Shown here: positions 37,144 to 48,607 of the stretch, in pieces
Layout of the letters: every line of letters starts with the position of its first letter
Position numbering within the stretch: position 1 is the stretch's first letter
DNA from: JBQTIQ01 sp052387955
GTDB taxonomy: Bacteria; Actinomycetota; Acidimicrobiia; Acidimicrobiales; JACDCH01
Assembly: GCA_052387955.1 (NCBI GenBank)
Contig: JBQTIQ010000040.1
Coordinates: 1 to 64,000, forward strand
Direction of reading: 5' to 3'
DNA length: 64,000 bases
Notes under the pieces: generated by a model
Told to the model about the DNA's origin: nothing
What the model saw: only the letters and a program-made list of their open reading frames with translations
Databases searched by the model: none
Position numbers and translations under genes: made by a program

Positions 37144-38300
37144 CGCCGTTGCACGGCGTCGGCCATGGCCGCGACGATCTGCTCCAGGATGGCCCGAGAC
37201 GTCCCGAAGTTGAGCCGCACGAAGCCCTCGGCGCCGGCGCCGAAGGCAGCGCCGGCGTTGACCGCCACCCGCGCCCGGTCGAGGAAGAACTCCGACGGCC
37301 GCTCCACGCCCAGGGCGCGGCAATCGACCCAGGCCAGGTACGTCGCTTCGGGGGCCCGGAAGCCGAGTTCCGGGATCTCGGCCGTCAGCAGGTCGGCCAG
37401 CCGCCGGCGGTTGTCGTCGAGGTAGTCGACCAGTCGTCGGCGCCAGTCGCCGCCCCGCTCGTAGGCGGCGACGTTGGCGGCGATGCCGAGCGGGCTGGCC
37501 AACCCGGTCGCCACCAGCGACAGCCCACGCCAGCGGGCCAGGTCGTCGTCGTTGGTCAGCACCATCTGGGCGCACTTGAGCCCGGGGAGGTTCCAGCCCT
37601 TCGACGCGGACAGGAGCGTGACGGAGTGGGCGGCGGCCGCCTCCGAGACGGTGGCGTAGGGAATGTGACGGTTCCCCCGGTAGGCGAGCGGGGCGTGGAC
37701 CTCGTCGGCGATGACCCGGGCGCCGTGGCGCTCCACCAGATCGGCAAGGGCACCGAGCTCGGCCGCGGTGAACACCCGCCCCAATGGGTTGTGGGGGTTG
37801 CACAGGATGACGGTGCCGGCGCCGGCGGCCAGGCTCGCCCCGATGCGGTCGATGTCGAACGTCAGCCGCCCGCCGGCCGGGACCATGGGGGCCTCGACCA
37901 GAGCCCTCCGTTCGAGGCCGACCACGTCGAAGAACGGTGGGTACGAGGGGGTCGGCAGCACCACCGCCGAGCCTTCGGCACTGAAGCTCCGGATGGCCGT
38001 GGCCATGCCGTGGAGGACGTCGGGCAGCACGACGATGCGTTCGGGACCGACGTCCCAGCCGTAGGCCTCACCCAGGTACCGGGCGCAGGCGGCGGGCAGC
38101 TCGGTGACGGCCCGGAGCGGGGCGTAGCCGAACTCGTCGCGCTCGACCGCTTCGCTCAACGCCTCCCGGACCGGTTCGGCTACTCGGAAGTCCATCTCGG
38201 CCACCCACGCCGCCAGCACGTCATCGCCGTAGTCGGACCACTTGGCCGTGCGCCGCCGGCGTAACCCCTCGAGCGTCACCGAATCGAACAGCGGGTCCAT
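37140..38300 (-). CDS. MalY/PatB-type class I/II aminotransferase (C-S lyase-like)
   Basis: A 386-residue PLP enzyme. WVAEMDFRVAEPVREAL at about residue 27 is the MalY/PatB hallmark (cystathionine beta-lyase branch). The PLP Lys is in LLSASKGWNLPG near 230, and NPHNPLGRVF near 165 is the fold-type I motif. It probably cleaves a C-S bond of cystathionine or similar, but an aminotransferase role cannot be excluded. ATG 38300 was chosen because MDPLFDSVTL starts the family. In-frame sequence upstream to 38483 looks non-coding. Confidence 0.87.
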   Translation of the reverse strand: MDPLFDSVTLEGLRRRRTAKWSDYGDDVLAAWVAEMDFRVAEPVREALSEAVERDEFGYAPLRAVTELPAACARYLGEAYGWDVGPERIVVLPDVLHGMATAIRSFSAEGSAVVLPTPSYPPFFDVVGLERRALVEAPMVPAGGRLTFDIDRIGASLAAGAGTVILCNPHNPLGRVFTAAELGALADLVERHGARVIADEVHAPLAYRGNRHIPYATVSEAAAAHSVTLLSASKGWNLPGLKCAQMVLTNDDDLARWRGLSLVATGLASPLGIAANVAAYERGGDWRRRLVDYLDDNRRRLADLLTAEIPELGFRAPEATYLAWVDCRALGVERPSEFFLDRARVAVNAGAAFGAGAEGFVRLNFGTSRAILEQIVAAMADAVQRR

Positions 38301-38556
38301 ACCGCGACGATTGTTGCCCGTCGCCGCGCTCGGCCCGCGTTCGGTCGGCGTGGCGACAGGGCGTCGTCGGTGACCGCCGCCACCTCGACGCGCCCGGCGC
38401 TGTCGACCAGGCGACGGCGAGCACGGCATGGTCATGGCGGCGGCGGTCGATGGCGACGAGCACGCGGCGGGCGTCACCAACATGAAACGGACGTTGCCTC
38501 CAACGGCACGAAGAAGTGCCGATTGCAGGCTGCAGGAGCCTTAAGGAGGCCGCCCG
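38301..38556. other. Divergent intergenic region with possible coding relic
   Basis: 256 bp between the divergent aminotransferase and aldehyde dehydrogenase genes. On the minus strand, about 38485 to 38355 can be read as a short protein-like string (VLVAIDRRRHDHAVLAV continuing after a frame change as LVDSAGRVEVAAV). This loosely resembles the N terminus of a DEDD transposase. It is too short to name. The right end holds a strong ribosome-binding site for the dehydrogenase. Confidence 0.3.
38543..38549 (+). promoter_or_regulatory. Strong Shine-Dalgarno for the aldehyde dehydrogenase gene
   Basis: AAGGAGG lies 7 nt before ATG 38557. Few genes in this window have so good a match, so high expression of the dehydrogenase is plausible. 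It fixes the start. Confidence 0.8.
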
Positions 38557-40041
38557 ATGGTCACAGCCGCTACTGGGCCCGAACGAGGCGGGGGAGGGGT
38601 CGTCACCTCGGTCAACCCGGCTCGTCCCGTCGACGTGGTGGCTCGCTACGACGCCGGCACCGCCACCGACGTGGACCATGCCGTGCGGGCCGCGACCTCC
38701 GCCCAGCGGGAATGGGCCCAAGTGCCGGTCCCGGCCCGGGCCGACATCATCGCCGCCGTCGGGTCGGTGCTCGCCCGCCGGAAGAGCGAACTGGCCCTCC
38801 TCGTCGGCCGGGAGGTGGGCAAGATCGTCGTCGAGGCCGGCGGCGACGTGCAGGAAGCGATCGACATGGCGGGTTACGTGGCCGGGCAGGGCCGGGCGCC
38901 GTGGGGCCACACCGTGCCATCCGAACTCGGGTCGAAGTTGGCGTGGACGACACGCCAACCGGTCGGTGTCGTCGGGCTCATCACCCCCTGGAACTTCCCG
39001 GTCGCCATCCCGTCGTGGAAGATCTTCCCGGCACTGCTCGCCGGCAACGGCATCGTCATCAAGCCGTCCGAGCTCGCCCCGGCGTGCTGCGAGGCCTTCG
39101 TCGACGCCTGCCGCGAGGCCGGGGTCCCCGCGGGCCTGGTGCAGGTGGTGCACGGCGGCGCCGAGCCTGCCGCCGCGCTGGCCGTGCACCCGGAGGTCGG
39201 CGCCGTCAGCTTCACCGGGTCGGTGCCGACCGGGCGCGCCGTGGCGGCGGCGGCCATGGCCACCGGCCCGCGGCTGGTGTCCCTCGAGCTGGGCGGCAAG
39301 AACGCCATGATCGTGCGGGCCGACGCCGACATCGACCTTGCCGTCGAGGGGGCGTTGTTCGGGGCGTTCGGCACCGCCGGCCAGCGGTGCACGTCGACCA
39401 GCCGGCTCATCGCCGAGCCCGCCATCGCCGCCGAACTGGTAGCCCGCATCGTCGAGCGGGCCGAAGCGCTACGGCTCGGTGACCCGCTCGACCCGCAGAC
39501 CGATGTCGGCCCGGTGATCACGGCCCAGGCCGCGTCCCGCATCGTCGCCGCCATCGACGCCGCCCGTGACGAAGGCGCCAAGGTGGCGACCGGCGGGCGG
39601 TCCTGCCACGACGTCGCTGGTTGCGTCGGCGGGGTGTTCGTCGAGCCTACCGTGCTGGTCGGGGTCGAGGCCGACCACCGCATTGCTCGCGACGAGGTGT
39701 TCGGCCCCGTCCTCGCGGTGCTGGAGGTCGACGACCTCGACGACGCCGTCGACGTGGTCAACGGTGTCGACTACGGCCTGTCCGCGTGCATCTACACCAG
39801 GGACGTCAATGCCGCGCTCCACGCCGTCGAACGGATCGACGCCGGCATCGTCTACGTCAACGCCCCGACCATCGGGGCCGAGATCCCGCTCCCGTTCGGC
39901 GGCACCAAGCACACCGGCAACGGCTTCCGAGAAGCGGGTTCGAGGGGCATCGAGCAGTTCAGCCAGGTCAAGACGGTCTACGTCGACTACTCGGGCCGGC
40001 TCCAACGGGCCCAGATCGACAGCCGGGTGCCGTCGTCATGA
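38557..40041 (+). CDS. NAD(P)-dependent aldehyde dehydrogenase
   Basis: A 494-residue ALDH-superfamily enzyme that oxidises an aldehyde to a carboxylate. TPWNFPVAIPSWK near 148 binds cofactor. The general base Glu is in LELGGKNAMI near 247, and the catalytic Cys is in GQRCTSTSR near 281. The C-terminal stretch PLPFGGTKHTGNGFREAG is closest to semialdehyde and aminoadipate-semialdehyde dehydrogenases. The class III aminotransferase that follows would supply such a semialdehyde from GABA, lysine or a similar omega-amino acid. The gene ends directly at a family B repeat. Confidence 0.9.
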   Translation: MVTAATGPERGGGGVVTSVNPARPVDVVARYDAGTATDVDHAVRAATSAQREWAQVPVPARADIIAAVGSVLARRKSELALLVGREVGKIVVEAGGDVQEAIDMAGYVAGQGRAPWGHTVPSELGSKLAWTTRQPVGVVGLITPWNFPVAIPSWKIFPALLAGNGIVIKPSELAPACCEAFVDACREAGVPAGLVQVVHGGAEPAAALAVHPEVGAVSFTGSVPTGRAVAAAAMATGPRLVSLELGGKNAMIVRADADIDLAVEGALFGAFGTAGQRCTSTSRLIAEPAIAAELVARIVERAEALRLGDPLDPQTDVGPVITAQAASRIVAAIDAARDEGAKVATGGRSCHDVAGCVGGVFVEPTVLVGVEADHRIARDEVFGPVLAVLEVDDLDDAVDVVNGVDYGLSACIYTRDVNAALHAVERIDAGIVYVNAPTIGAEIPLPFGGTKHTGNGFREAGSRGIEQFSQVKTVYVDYSGRLQRAQIDSRVPSS

Positions 40042-40046
40042 CCGTT

Positions 40047-40102
40047 CTTGCTCGGGGGCTGCGCCCCCGGGCCCCGTCGTCGCCCGGCTCGCTGGCGCTC
40101 GC
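40047..40102 (+). repeat. Family B dispersed repeat, copy B2, with hairpin
   Basis: Lies 5 nt after the dehydrogenase stop in the same orientation. The perfect hairpin GGGGGC-TGC-GCCCCC is at 40054-40068. The tail differs from copy B1 by one base (GTCGTC for ATCGTC) and ends GCTGGCGCTCGC. It would separate the dehydrogenase from the aminotransferase if it works as a terminator. Confidence 0.85.
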
Positions 40103-40147
40103 CCGGTCGACCGGTCGCGGCGGGTGAACGCAGGCAATGGTGGACCA

Positions 40148-41404
40148 GTGACTGTCGTCGCCGGCCTCACCCGCACCGAGGAATGGCTGGCCCGCTACGA
40201 CGAGGCCTTGGCCGCCGTGCTCCCGGGCTACTTCTCCATCGTGGCCGACCGGGGCGAGGGAAGTTGGCTGGTCGACGTCGAAGGCCGGCGCTACCTCGAC
40301 TTCACCTCGGGGATCGCGGTCACCAACACGGGGCACTGCCACCCACGGGTGGTGGCGGCCGTCGAGGCCCAGGCCCGGGCCCTGCTGCACACCTCCGTGG
40401 TCACCAGGCACCGGCCCGCCATCGAGCTGGCCGAGCGCTTGGGCGCGCTGACGCCATTCCTCGACCATCCGCAGGTGTTCTTCTGCAACTCCGGTGCCGA
40501 AGCAGTCGACGGCGCCCTCAAGCTTGCCCGCCATGCGACCGGGCGCGGGGGCGTGATCGCCTTTCGCGGCGGGTTCCACGGCCGGACCCTCGCCGCCACT
40601 TCCCTCACGACGGCCAAGGGCCGCTACCGAGAGGGCTACGAGCCGCTCCTGAGCGGCGTCTACCACGCCCCCTACTGCCGGCGGGACTGCGACGTCGACG
40701 CCTGCCTGGCCGAGCTGGACGAGATCATCAGCTTCGTCGCTCCTCCGGGCAACGTCGGTTGCATCATCGTCGAGCCGGTCCTGGGCGAGGGCGGCTACGT
40801 CGTCGGTCCCATCCGGTGGCTGGAGGGGCTGCGCCGGCGCTGCGACGAGCACGGCTTCCTGCTCGTGTTCGACGAGGTGCAATGCGGGATCGGACGGACC
40901 GGGCACCCGTTCGCGGCCGAGGCGCTCGGCGTCGTTCCCGACGTGGTGCTGTTCGCCAAGGGCGTCGCCTCCGGGCTCCCGCTCGGTGGGATCATCGCGG
41001 GTCGAGCCGTGATGCAACGCTGGCCTCACGGCGCCCACGGATCGACGTTCGGCGGCAACCCGGTGTCGTGCGCGGCGGGCCTCGCCACCCTCGACGTGCT
41101 CGCCGCCGAGGACTGCTACCGGCGGTGCCGGGACCTCGGGGCCCGGGCGCTCGGGCGCCTGCACGGGGCGGCCGTCGCCAATCCCACCGACGTCGTCGAC
41201 GTACGGGGGATCGGCCTCATGATCGGGGTGGAGCTGCGCCACCGGACCACTGCGGCGAGGGCCCAGCGGACGTGTTTCGACCATGGGCTCCTGGTGCTCA
41301 CCTGTGGGCCGGACGACAACGTGCTCCGCCTCGTCCCTCCCTTGACCGTGACCGACGACGAGCTCGACCACGGCCTGGCCGTCCTGACCGCGGCGCTGGC
41401 CTGA
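40148..41404 (+). CDS. Class III aminotransferase (4-aminobutyrate aminotransferase-like)
   Basis: A 418-residue PLP enzyme. Family stretches: FTSGIAVTNTGHCHP near 55, FFCNSGAEAVDGALKLAR near 115, FRGGFHGRTLAATSLT near 142, VFDEVQCGIGRTG near 240, and the PLP Lys in LFAKGVASGLPLGG near 275. It transfers an omega-amino group to 2-oxoglutarate or pyruvate, leaving a semialdehyde for the preceding dehydrogenase. GABA, ornithine or beta-alanine are possible substrates. GTG 40148 was chosen; GTG 40124 in frame is possible. Confidence 0.9.
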   Translation: MTVVAGLTRTEEWLARYDEALAAVLPGYFSIVADRGEGSWLVDVEGRRYLDFTSGIAVTNTGHCHPRVVAAVEAQARALLHTSVVTRHRPAIELAERLGALTPFLDHPQVFFCNSGAEAVDGALKLARHATGRGGVIAFRGGFHGRTLAATSLTTAKGRYREGYEPLLSGVYHAPYCRRDCDVDACLAELDEIISFVAPPGNVGCIIVEPVLGEGGYVVGPIRWLEGLRRRCDEHGFLLVFDEVQCGIGRTGHPFAAEALGVVPDVVLFAKGVASGLPLGGIIAGRAVMQRWPHGAHGSTFGGNPVSCAAGLATLDVLAAEDCYRRCRDLGARALGRLHGAAVANPTDVVDVRGIGLMIGVELRHRTTAARAQRTCFDHGLLVLTCGPDDNVLRLVPPLTVTDDELDHGLAVLTAALA

Positions 41405-41491
41405 ACGCGCCGGCGCCCGACCGAGGGCCAGTCGGGCCAGCGGCGGGACAACCCATGGGCGCAGCGGGACTGGGACTACCGTCGTCGGCCA

Positions 41492-42295
41492 GTGCCGACG
41501 CCGACGCCCCAGCGGTTCCTGCCGCTGCTCGACGTCCCGGACCCTCTGGCGCCCGGGCTCGTCGTCGTGGTCGGTCATGACGAGCTGTCGCTTGTCGAAG
41601 GCCTGGCCCCGTCCGGTGAGGACGTACACGTCGTCGGGATGCTCGACGACCGGCCCGTGTGGGCCGTCCCCGCCACCGCGCCGGTCGAAGGCAGCGTCGG
41701 CCTGCGCTCGTTGTGGGGCAGCGTCGACGACGTGACGTGGACGGTGGCCGGCCGGGCCGTCCAGCTCGTCGAATGGGACCGGACCCACCGGTTCTGCGGG
41801 CGTTGCGGAGGACCCACCGAGCTGGTGCCCGGAGAACGTTGCCGGACGTGCCCGACCTGTGGCCTGTCGGCCTTCCCCCGCCTGTCGCCGGCCGTCATCG
41901 TGCTCGTCGGCCGTGACGATGGACGGGTGCTGCTGGCCCATGGCCGGTCGTTCCCGGTGCCGATGTACTCGTGCCTGGCCGGCTTCGTCGAGCCGGGCGA
42001 GACCTTGGAAGAAGCGGCACACCGTGAGATCGCCGAAGAGGTCGGCATCGAGATCGACGACCTCCGCTACTGGGGCAGCCAACCGTGGCCGTTCCCGCAC
42101 TCGTTGATGGTCGGGTTCACCGCCCGTTATGCCGGCGGTGAGCTGTCGTTGGAGGAGGCGGAGATCGTCGACGCCGGCTGGTACCAGCGGGACCGGTTGC
42201 CCCGGGTCCCACCGCCGGGCAGCATCGCCCGCAGCATGATCGACGACTGGCGGGACATGTCTTCTGCGTTCCCCGGCCACCCAGGCCGCTCGTGA
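41492..42295 (+). CDS. nudC: NADH pyrophosphatase (NudC)
   Basis: A 267-residue Nudix hydrolase. The zinc ribbon (CGRC and CPTC, residues about 110-131) is followed by the Nudix box GFVEPGETLEEAAHREIAEE near 168. SQPWPFPHSLM near 198 is the NADH-pyrophosphatase signature. It cleaves NADH to NMNH and AMP and may remove NAD caps from RNA. The last ten codons (SSAFPGHPGRS) come from a family A repeat that begins inside the gene, so the normal C terminus has been replaced or extended. The start is GTG 41492. Confidence 0.93.
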   Translation: MPTPTPQRFLPLLDVPDPLAPGLVVVVGHDELSLVEGLAPSGEDVHVVGMLDDRPVWAVPATAPVEGSVGLRSLWGSVDDVTWTVAGRAVQLVEWDRTHRFCGRCGGPTELVPGERCRTCPTCGLSAFPRLSPAVIVLVGRDDGRVLLAHGRSFPVPMYSCLAGFVEPGETLEEAAHREIAEEVGIEIDDLRYWGSQPWPFPHSLMVGFTARYAGGELSLEEAEIVDAGWYQRDRLPRVPPPGSIARSMIDDWRDMSSAFPGHPGRS

Positions 42296-42325
42296 TCAGG
42301 CCTGCGCTGGCGCTCCGGCGCTCGC
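42266..42325 (+). repeat. Family A dispersed repeat, copy A2, overlapping nudC 3' end
   Basis: GCGTTCCCCGGCCACCCAGG begins at 42266, 30 bp before the nudC stop codon, and the element runs on to GCTGGCGCTCCGGCGCTCGC by 42325. It has the same orientation as nudC. The stop codon itself lies inside the repeat. Identity with copy A3 is high at both ends and low in the middle. Confidence 0.8.
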
Positions 42326-42365
42326 AGGGGAGCACCGCCGGCGCGGTCGTCACGGGGCGGGCACG

Positions 42366-43742
42366 ATGAGGGCGGTCCTCGACCCCGTCCTTCTCCGGCG
42401 GCTGCAGGAGGTGGTGGGCAGGCCGCACGTGCTGACCGATGCCGACGTGACTGCCGGCTACGCCGTGGACTGGACCGGCCGGTTCCAGGGCGAGACGCCG
42501 GCCGTCGTCCGGCCCGGCTCCACCGCCGAGGTCGCGGGCGTGGTGGCCGCCTGCGCCTCGGCCGGCGTGGCCGTCGTACCCCAGGGCGGCAACACCGGCC
42601 TCGTCGGCGGCGGCGTCCCGCTGCAGGGGGAGATAGTGCTGTCCCTCAAACGCCTCGGTCACGACACCGGAGTGCTGGAGGCCGACACCGCCGCCGGGCA
42701 GATCACCGCGCCCGCCGGCGCCACCCTGGCCCAGGTCCAACGGGCGGCGGCGGCGTCGGGGTGGGCCTACGGTGTCGACTGGGGTTCCCGCGACTCGGCG
42801 ACGATCGGGGGTTCGGTCGCCACCAACGCCGGCGGGGTGAAGGTGCTGCGCTACGGCGACACCCGGGCGCAGTTGCTGGGCGTCGAGGCGGTGCTGGCCG
42901 ACGGCAGCGTCGTGGCTCACCTCGGCGGCCTGGTCAAGGACAACACCGGCTATCACCTGCCTTCCCTCCTGTGCGGCAGCGAAGGGACCCTCGCTGTGGT
43001 CACCGCCGCCCGCTTGCGGCTGGTGCCCGTTTACCGCGAGCGGGTGGTCAGCGTGCTCGCCTTCGACTCGGTCGACACCGCCGTGGCCGCCACCGCCGAG
43101 CTGCGCCGCTCGGTGGCGACCCTCGAGGCCTGCGAGCTGTTCCTGGCCGCCGGTCTCGAGCTCGTCTGCGAGACCACCGGGGTGGCGCCGCCGTTCCCGA
43201 CCGGGCACCCCGTCTACCTGCTGGTGGAATGCGCAGACCACAGCGACCCCGAACCCCACCTGGCCGAGGTCGCCATCGGCCTGGATGGCCTCGCCGATGT
43301 CGCCGCCGCGGTGGACGGCCCCCGCCGAGCCGACTTGTGGCACTACCGCGATGCCCACACCGAAGCCATCAACTCCCTCGGACCGCCCCACAAGCTCGAC
43401 GTGGCCTTGCCCGCGGCTCATCTGGCCCGGTTCATCGCCGAGGTGCCGGCCAAGGTGGCGGAGGCGGCGCCGCAGGCCCGGTGCTGGCTCTTCGGCCATG
43501 CCGCCGACGGGAACATCCACGTCAACGTGACCGGCGTGGCCCCCGACGACGACCGGGTCGACGACTCCGTCCTCTCCTTGGTGGCGTCGATGGGCGGGTC
43601 GATCAGCGCCGAGCACGGCATCGGGACGGCCAAGAAACGTTGGCTGCACCTCGGGCGGAGCGACGCTGAGATCACCGCCTTCCGTCGGCTCAAGTCCGCC
43701 CTCGACCCGATCGGGATCCTGAACCCCAACGTGCTGTTTTAG
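42366..43742 (+). CDS. FAD-linked oxidase (GlcD / D-2-hydroxyacid dehydrogenase type)
   Basis: A 458-residue vanillyl-alcohol-oxidase-fold flavoprotein. PQGGNTGLVGGGVPLQGE near 75 and GGSVATNAGGVKVLRYGD near 158 bind FAD. The C-terminal domain ends in GHAADGNIHVNVTG near 380 and the family hallmark ISAEHGIGTAKKRWL near 422. Such enzymes oxidise D-lactate, glycolate or D-2-hydroxyglutarate. There is no GlcE or GlcF partner here, so the single-subunit form is likely. The stop is 2 nt before a family A repeat. Confidence 0.9.
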   Translation: MRAVLDPVLLRRLQEVVGRPHVLTDADVTAGYAVDWTGRFQGETPAVVRPGSTAEVAGVVAACASAGVAVVPQGGNTGLVGGGVPLQGEIVLSLKRLGHDTGVLEADTAAGQITAPAGATLAQVQRAAAASGWAYGVDWGSRDSATIGGSVATNAGGVKVLRYGDTRAQLLGVEAVLADGSVVAHLGGLVKDNTGYHLPSLLCGSEGTLAVVTAARLRLVPVYRERVVSVLAFDSVDTAVAATAELRRSVATLEACELFLAAGLELVCETTGVAPPFPTGHPVYLLVECADHSDPEPHLAEVAIGLDGLADVAAAVDGPRRADLWHYRDAHTEAINSLGPPHKLDVALPAAHLARFIAEVPAKVAEAAPQARCWLFGHAADGNIHVNVTGVAPDDDRVDDSVLSLVASMGGSISAEHGIGTAKKRWLHLGRSDAEITAFRRLKSALDPIGILNPNVLF

Positions 43743-43744
43743 CT

Positions 43745-43820
43745 GCGTTCCCCGGCCACGCAGGCCGTGCTTGGCCGCGCCTGCGCTGGCGCTCCGGCGC
43801 TCGCGTCATCGGCGACTAGC
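43745..43820 (+). repeat. Family A dispersed repeat, copy A3
   Basis: Starts 2 nt after the oxidase stop in the same orientation with GCGTTCCCCGGCCACGCAGG. It continues GCCGCGCCTGCGCTGGCGCT and CCGGCGCTCGCGTC, the closest single match to the tandem array at 1-216. GCGCC-TGCGCT-GGCGC inside it can fold as a short hairpin. Confidence 0.88.
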
Positions 43821-43875
43821 CAACTGGTTCGCTGCGAGGGCGGTCGGCACCATCGGGCCGCGAGCGCCGCCTCCT

Positions 43876-43897
43876 CTATACCCAGCGGGGGTATAGT
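43876..43897 (+). promoter_or_regulatory. CsoR-like operator overlapping a leaderless promoter of copA
   Basis: CTATACCCAGCGGGGGTATAG at 43876-43896 is a near-perfect palindrome of the TACCC/GGGTA type described for CsoR copper repressors. Its right arm overlaps TATAGT (43892-43897), a good -10 hexamer 6 nt before the copA ATG, so transcription would begin at or next to the start codon. Repressor binding would block that promoter. The csoR gene is not in the window. Confidence 0.7.
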
Positions 43898-43903
43898 CCG
43901 GGC

Positions 43904-46213
<2,310 letters not shown>

Positions 46214-47031
46214 GCACGTTGCGGAGCACGGCGGGACGGTCGGTCATGATGCCGTCGACGCCGAGGTCGAGCAGGCGCGTCATCTCGGTGGGGTCGTCGA
46301 TCGTCCACACGTGCACCACCATGCCGAGCCCATGGCAGCGGTCGACGAACGCGGCGGTGACGAGAGGCGTGTCGGCGAACTCCGTGGGGACCTGCACGCA
46401 GGGGGCGGGAGCGGTGTCGGCGGCGCCGAGGACCAGTTGCAGCACCCCGCCCGGGCCTGGGGAGGTGCACAGGCGGGGACCGAGCAACGCCCGTGACCGT
46501 TCGACCCGGGCGTCGCTGAAGGCACCGACGCAGACCCGGTCGACGGCGCCGCTGCGCCGCACCACCTCGGCCAACGCGTCGACGGCCGCGTCGGCCTTGG
46601 CATCGATGTTGACGCGCAGCTCGGGCCAGGAGCCCAACAGGTCCTCGAGCAACGGGATCGGTTCGCGGCCGTCGACCCTGGCCTCGCGCACAGACGAGTA
46701 CGACAGCTCGGCCAGCACCCCGGTACGGTCGGTGACGCGGTCGAGCACCTCGTCGTGGAACGCCACCAGGACGCCGTCGGCGGTCACGTGGACGTCGGTC
46801 TCCACGTAGCGGTAGCCGAGGCCGACGGCGTACTCGAAGGCTGGCAGCGTGTTCTCCGGTGCCTCGCTCGCCCCGCCTCGGTGGGCGAAGGGAATGGGCA
46901 CCGGCCAATCGAGGAACTCGAACATCGCCGACATTATGGTTGCCCTGGGCTGCTGGCGGGCACCGTGCGAGTTCGTCGACCAGTCGCGGCGGGCGAGTAG
47001 TCACTGCGATGTCCGTTACGGCGCCGGCAGC

Positions 47032-48591
47032 TCAGGCGCCGGCCCGGTACTCGTCCCGCAGCAGGCGCTTGTACAGCTTGCCGGTCGGCTCGCGGGGGAG
47101 CTCGGCGCGGAAGTCGACCGTTCGAGGGCACTTGAACGTGGCCAGCGAGTGGCGGCAGTGGGCGACGAGCTCGGCCGCCAGCGCCGGCCCCGCCGCTTCC
47201 ATGGAGACCGGCTGCACCACGGCATGGAGGCGCTCGCCGAGATCGTCGTCGGGCACCCCGAACACGGCCACGTCGTCGACCGCGGGGTGAAGGGCGAGCA
47301 GGTTCTCGGCCTCCTGGGGGTACACGTTCACGCCCCCGCTGATGACCATGTAGGACTTGCGGTCGGTCAGGTACAGGTAGCGGTCCTCGTCGAGGTGGCC
47401 GACGTCTCCGAGCGTCGTCCAACCCCGGCCCTTCGGGTCGCGTGCCGCCGCGGTGCGCTCGGTGTCGCCGTGGTACTCGAAGGGCAAGCCCGACTCGAAG
47501 TAGACGGTGCCGGTCCGCCCCGTCGGGAGTACCTCGCCGTCGTCGTCACAGATGCGCAGCACCCCAGCCAACGCCCGGCCCACCGTGCCCGGGTGCGCCT
47601 GCCAGTCCTCACTGTTGCAATAGACGAACCCGTTGCCCTCGGTGCCGGCGTAGTACTCGTGCACCACCGGGCCCCACCAGTCGATCATCCGCTCCTTCAC
47701 CGCCGGCGGGCACGGTGCCGCGCCGTGGATCGCGTACCGCAGCGACGACAGGTCGAAGCGGTCCCTGACCTCGGCCGGCAGCCTGAGCATGCGGATGAAC
47801 ATCGTCGGCACCCACTGGCTGTGCGTGACCCGGTTCGCCTCGATGGCGGCCAGGGCGGCCACCGGGTCGAAGCGGTCCATCAGCACGACGGTCCCGCCCA
47901 GTCGGGTGACGGCGCGGCAGAACCGCAGCGGGGCGGCGTGGTACAGCGGCGCAGGGGAGAGGTAGACGGTGGCGGCGTCCATGCCGAAGAGCAGCCGGCA
48001 CAGCATGGTGACCCCTTCGGGGGTGCCCAGGGCGGTTCGCCGTGGCGCGGGCTCCACGCCTTTGGGTCGGCCGGTGGTGCCCGACGAGTACAACATGTCG
48101 ACGCCCTCGAGCTCGTCGTCGACCGGCGTCGCCGGCCGGGCCGCCAGAACATCGTCGTAGCGGTCGAACCCGGGGGCGTCGCCACCGGCCAGGAGCCGTA
48201 CCGACAGGGCCGAAGCCTTGCCCTCGGCGGCGGCGGGCACCGCGGTGGACGCGGTGGCGGTCGAGGCGATGAACGCCTTGGCGCCGCTGTCCTCGAGGAT
48301 GTAGGCAACCTCTTCGGCGGCGGCCCGGGTCCCGATGGCGGTGTAGACCAGGCCCGAGCGCTGCGCCGCCCACAGGACGGCGAGGAAGCGGGGGCTGTTC
48401 TCGAGCAACAGGGCGATGTGGTCCCCAGGGCGCAGGCCGCCGTCCCGGAGCACGTGGCCGAGCCGGTTCGACTCCTCGTCCAATTGTCGGAACGTGAGCA
48501 TCTCGCCGGTGCCGGCCATCACCACCGCGGCGCGGTCGGGAGCAGTAGCGGCGTGAGCCCCGAGGTGCACGGCCGGTGACCGTAGCGCCAC
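47032..48591 (-). CDS. Acyl-CoA synthetase (AMP-binding family)
   Basis: About 519 residues of the acyl-adenylate-forming superfamily. The AMP-binding motif is YSSGTTGRPKGV near 188, then GTEGNGFVYC near 313, the LGDVGHLDEDRYLYLTDR hinge near 395, and the catalytic Lys near the C terminus in REPTGKLYKRLL. It activates a carboxylic acid, probably a fatty or aryl acid, to its CoA thioester. GTG 48591 gives a sensible N terminus; GTG 48570 is possible. The in-frame extension to 48831 overlaps the divergent gene and looks non-coding. Confidence 0.87.
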   Translation of the reverse strand: MALRSPAVHLGAHAATAPDRAAVVMAGTGEMLTFRQLDEESNRLGHVLRDGGLRPGDHIALLLENSPRFLAVLWAAQRSGLVYTAIGTRAAAEEVAYILEDSGAKAFIASTATASTAVPAAAEGKASALSVRLLAGGDAPGFDRYDDVLAARPATPVDDELEGVDMLYSSGTTGRPKGVEPAPRRTALGTPEGVTMLCRLLFGMDAATVYLSPAPLYHAAPLRFCRAVTRLGGTVVLMDRFDPVAALAAIEANRVTHSQWVPTMFIRMLRLPAEVRDRFDLSSLRYAIHGAAPCPPAVKERMIDWWGPVVHEYYAGTEGNGFVYCNSEDWQAHPGTVGRALAGVLRICDDDGEVLPTGRTGTVYFESGLPFEYHGDTERTAAARDPKGRGWTTLGDVGHLDEDRYLYLTDRKSYMVISGGVNVYPQEAENLLALHPAVDDVAVFGVPDDDLGERLHAVVQPVSMEAAGPALAAELVAHCRHSLATFKCPRTVDFRAELPREPTGKLYKRLLRDEYRAGA

Positions 48592-48607
48592 CGCTGCTCT
48601 CGCTACG

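Noticed and set aside
39968..42280. Very long minus-strand open frame of about 770 codons
   Set aside because: It is antisense to the aminotransferase and nudC genes, which have clear motifs. Its translation is rich in Arg, Gly, His and Val without domains, as expected for high-GC shadow frames.
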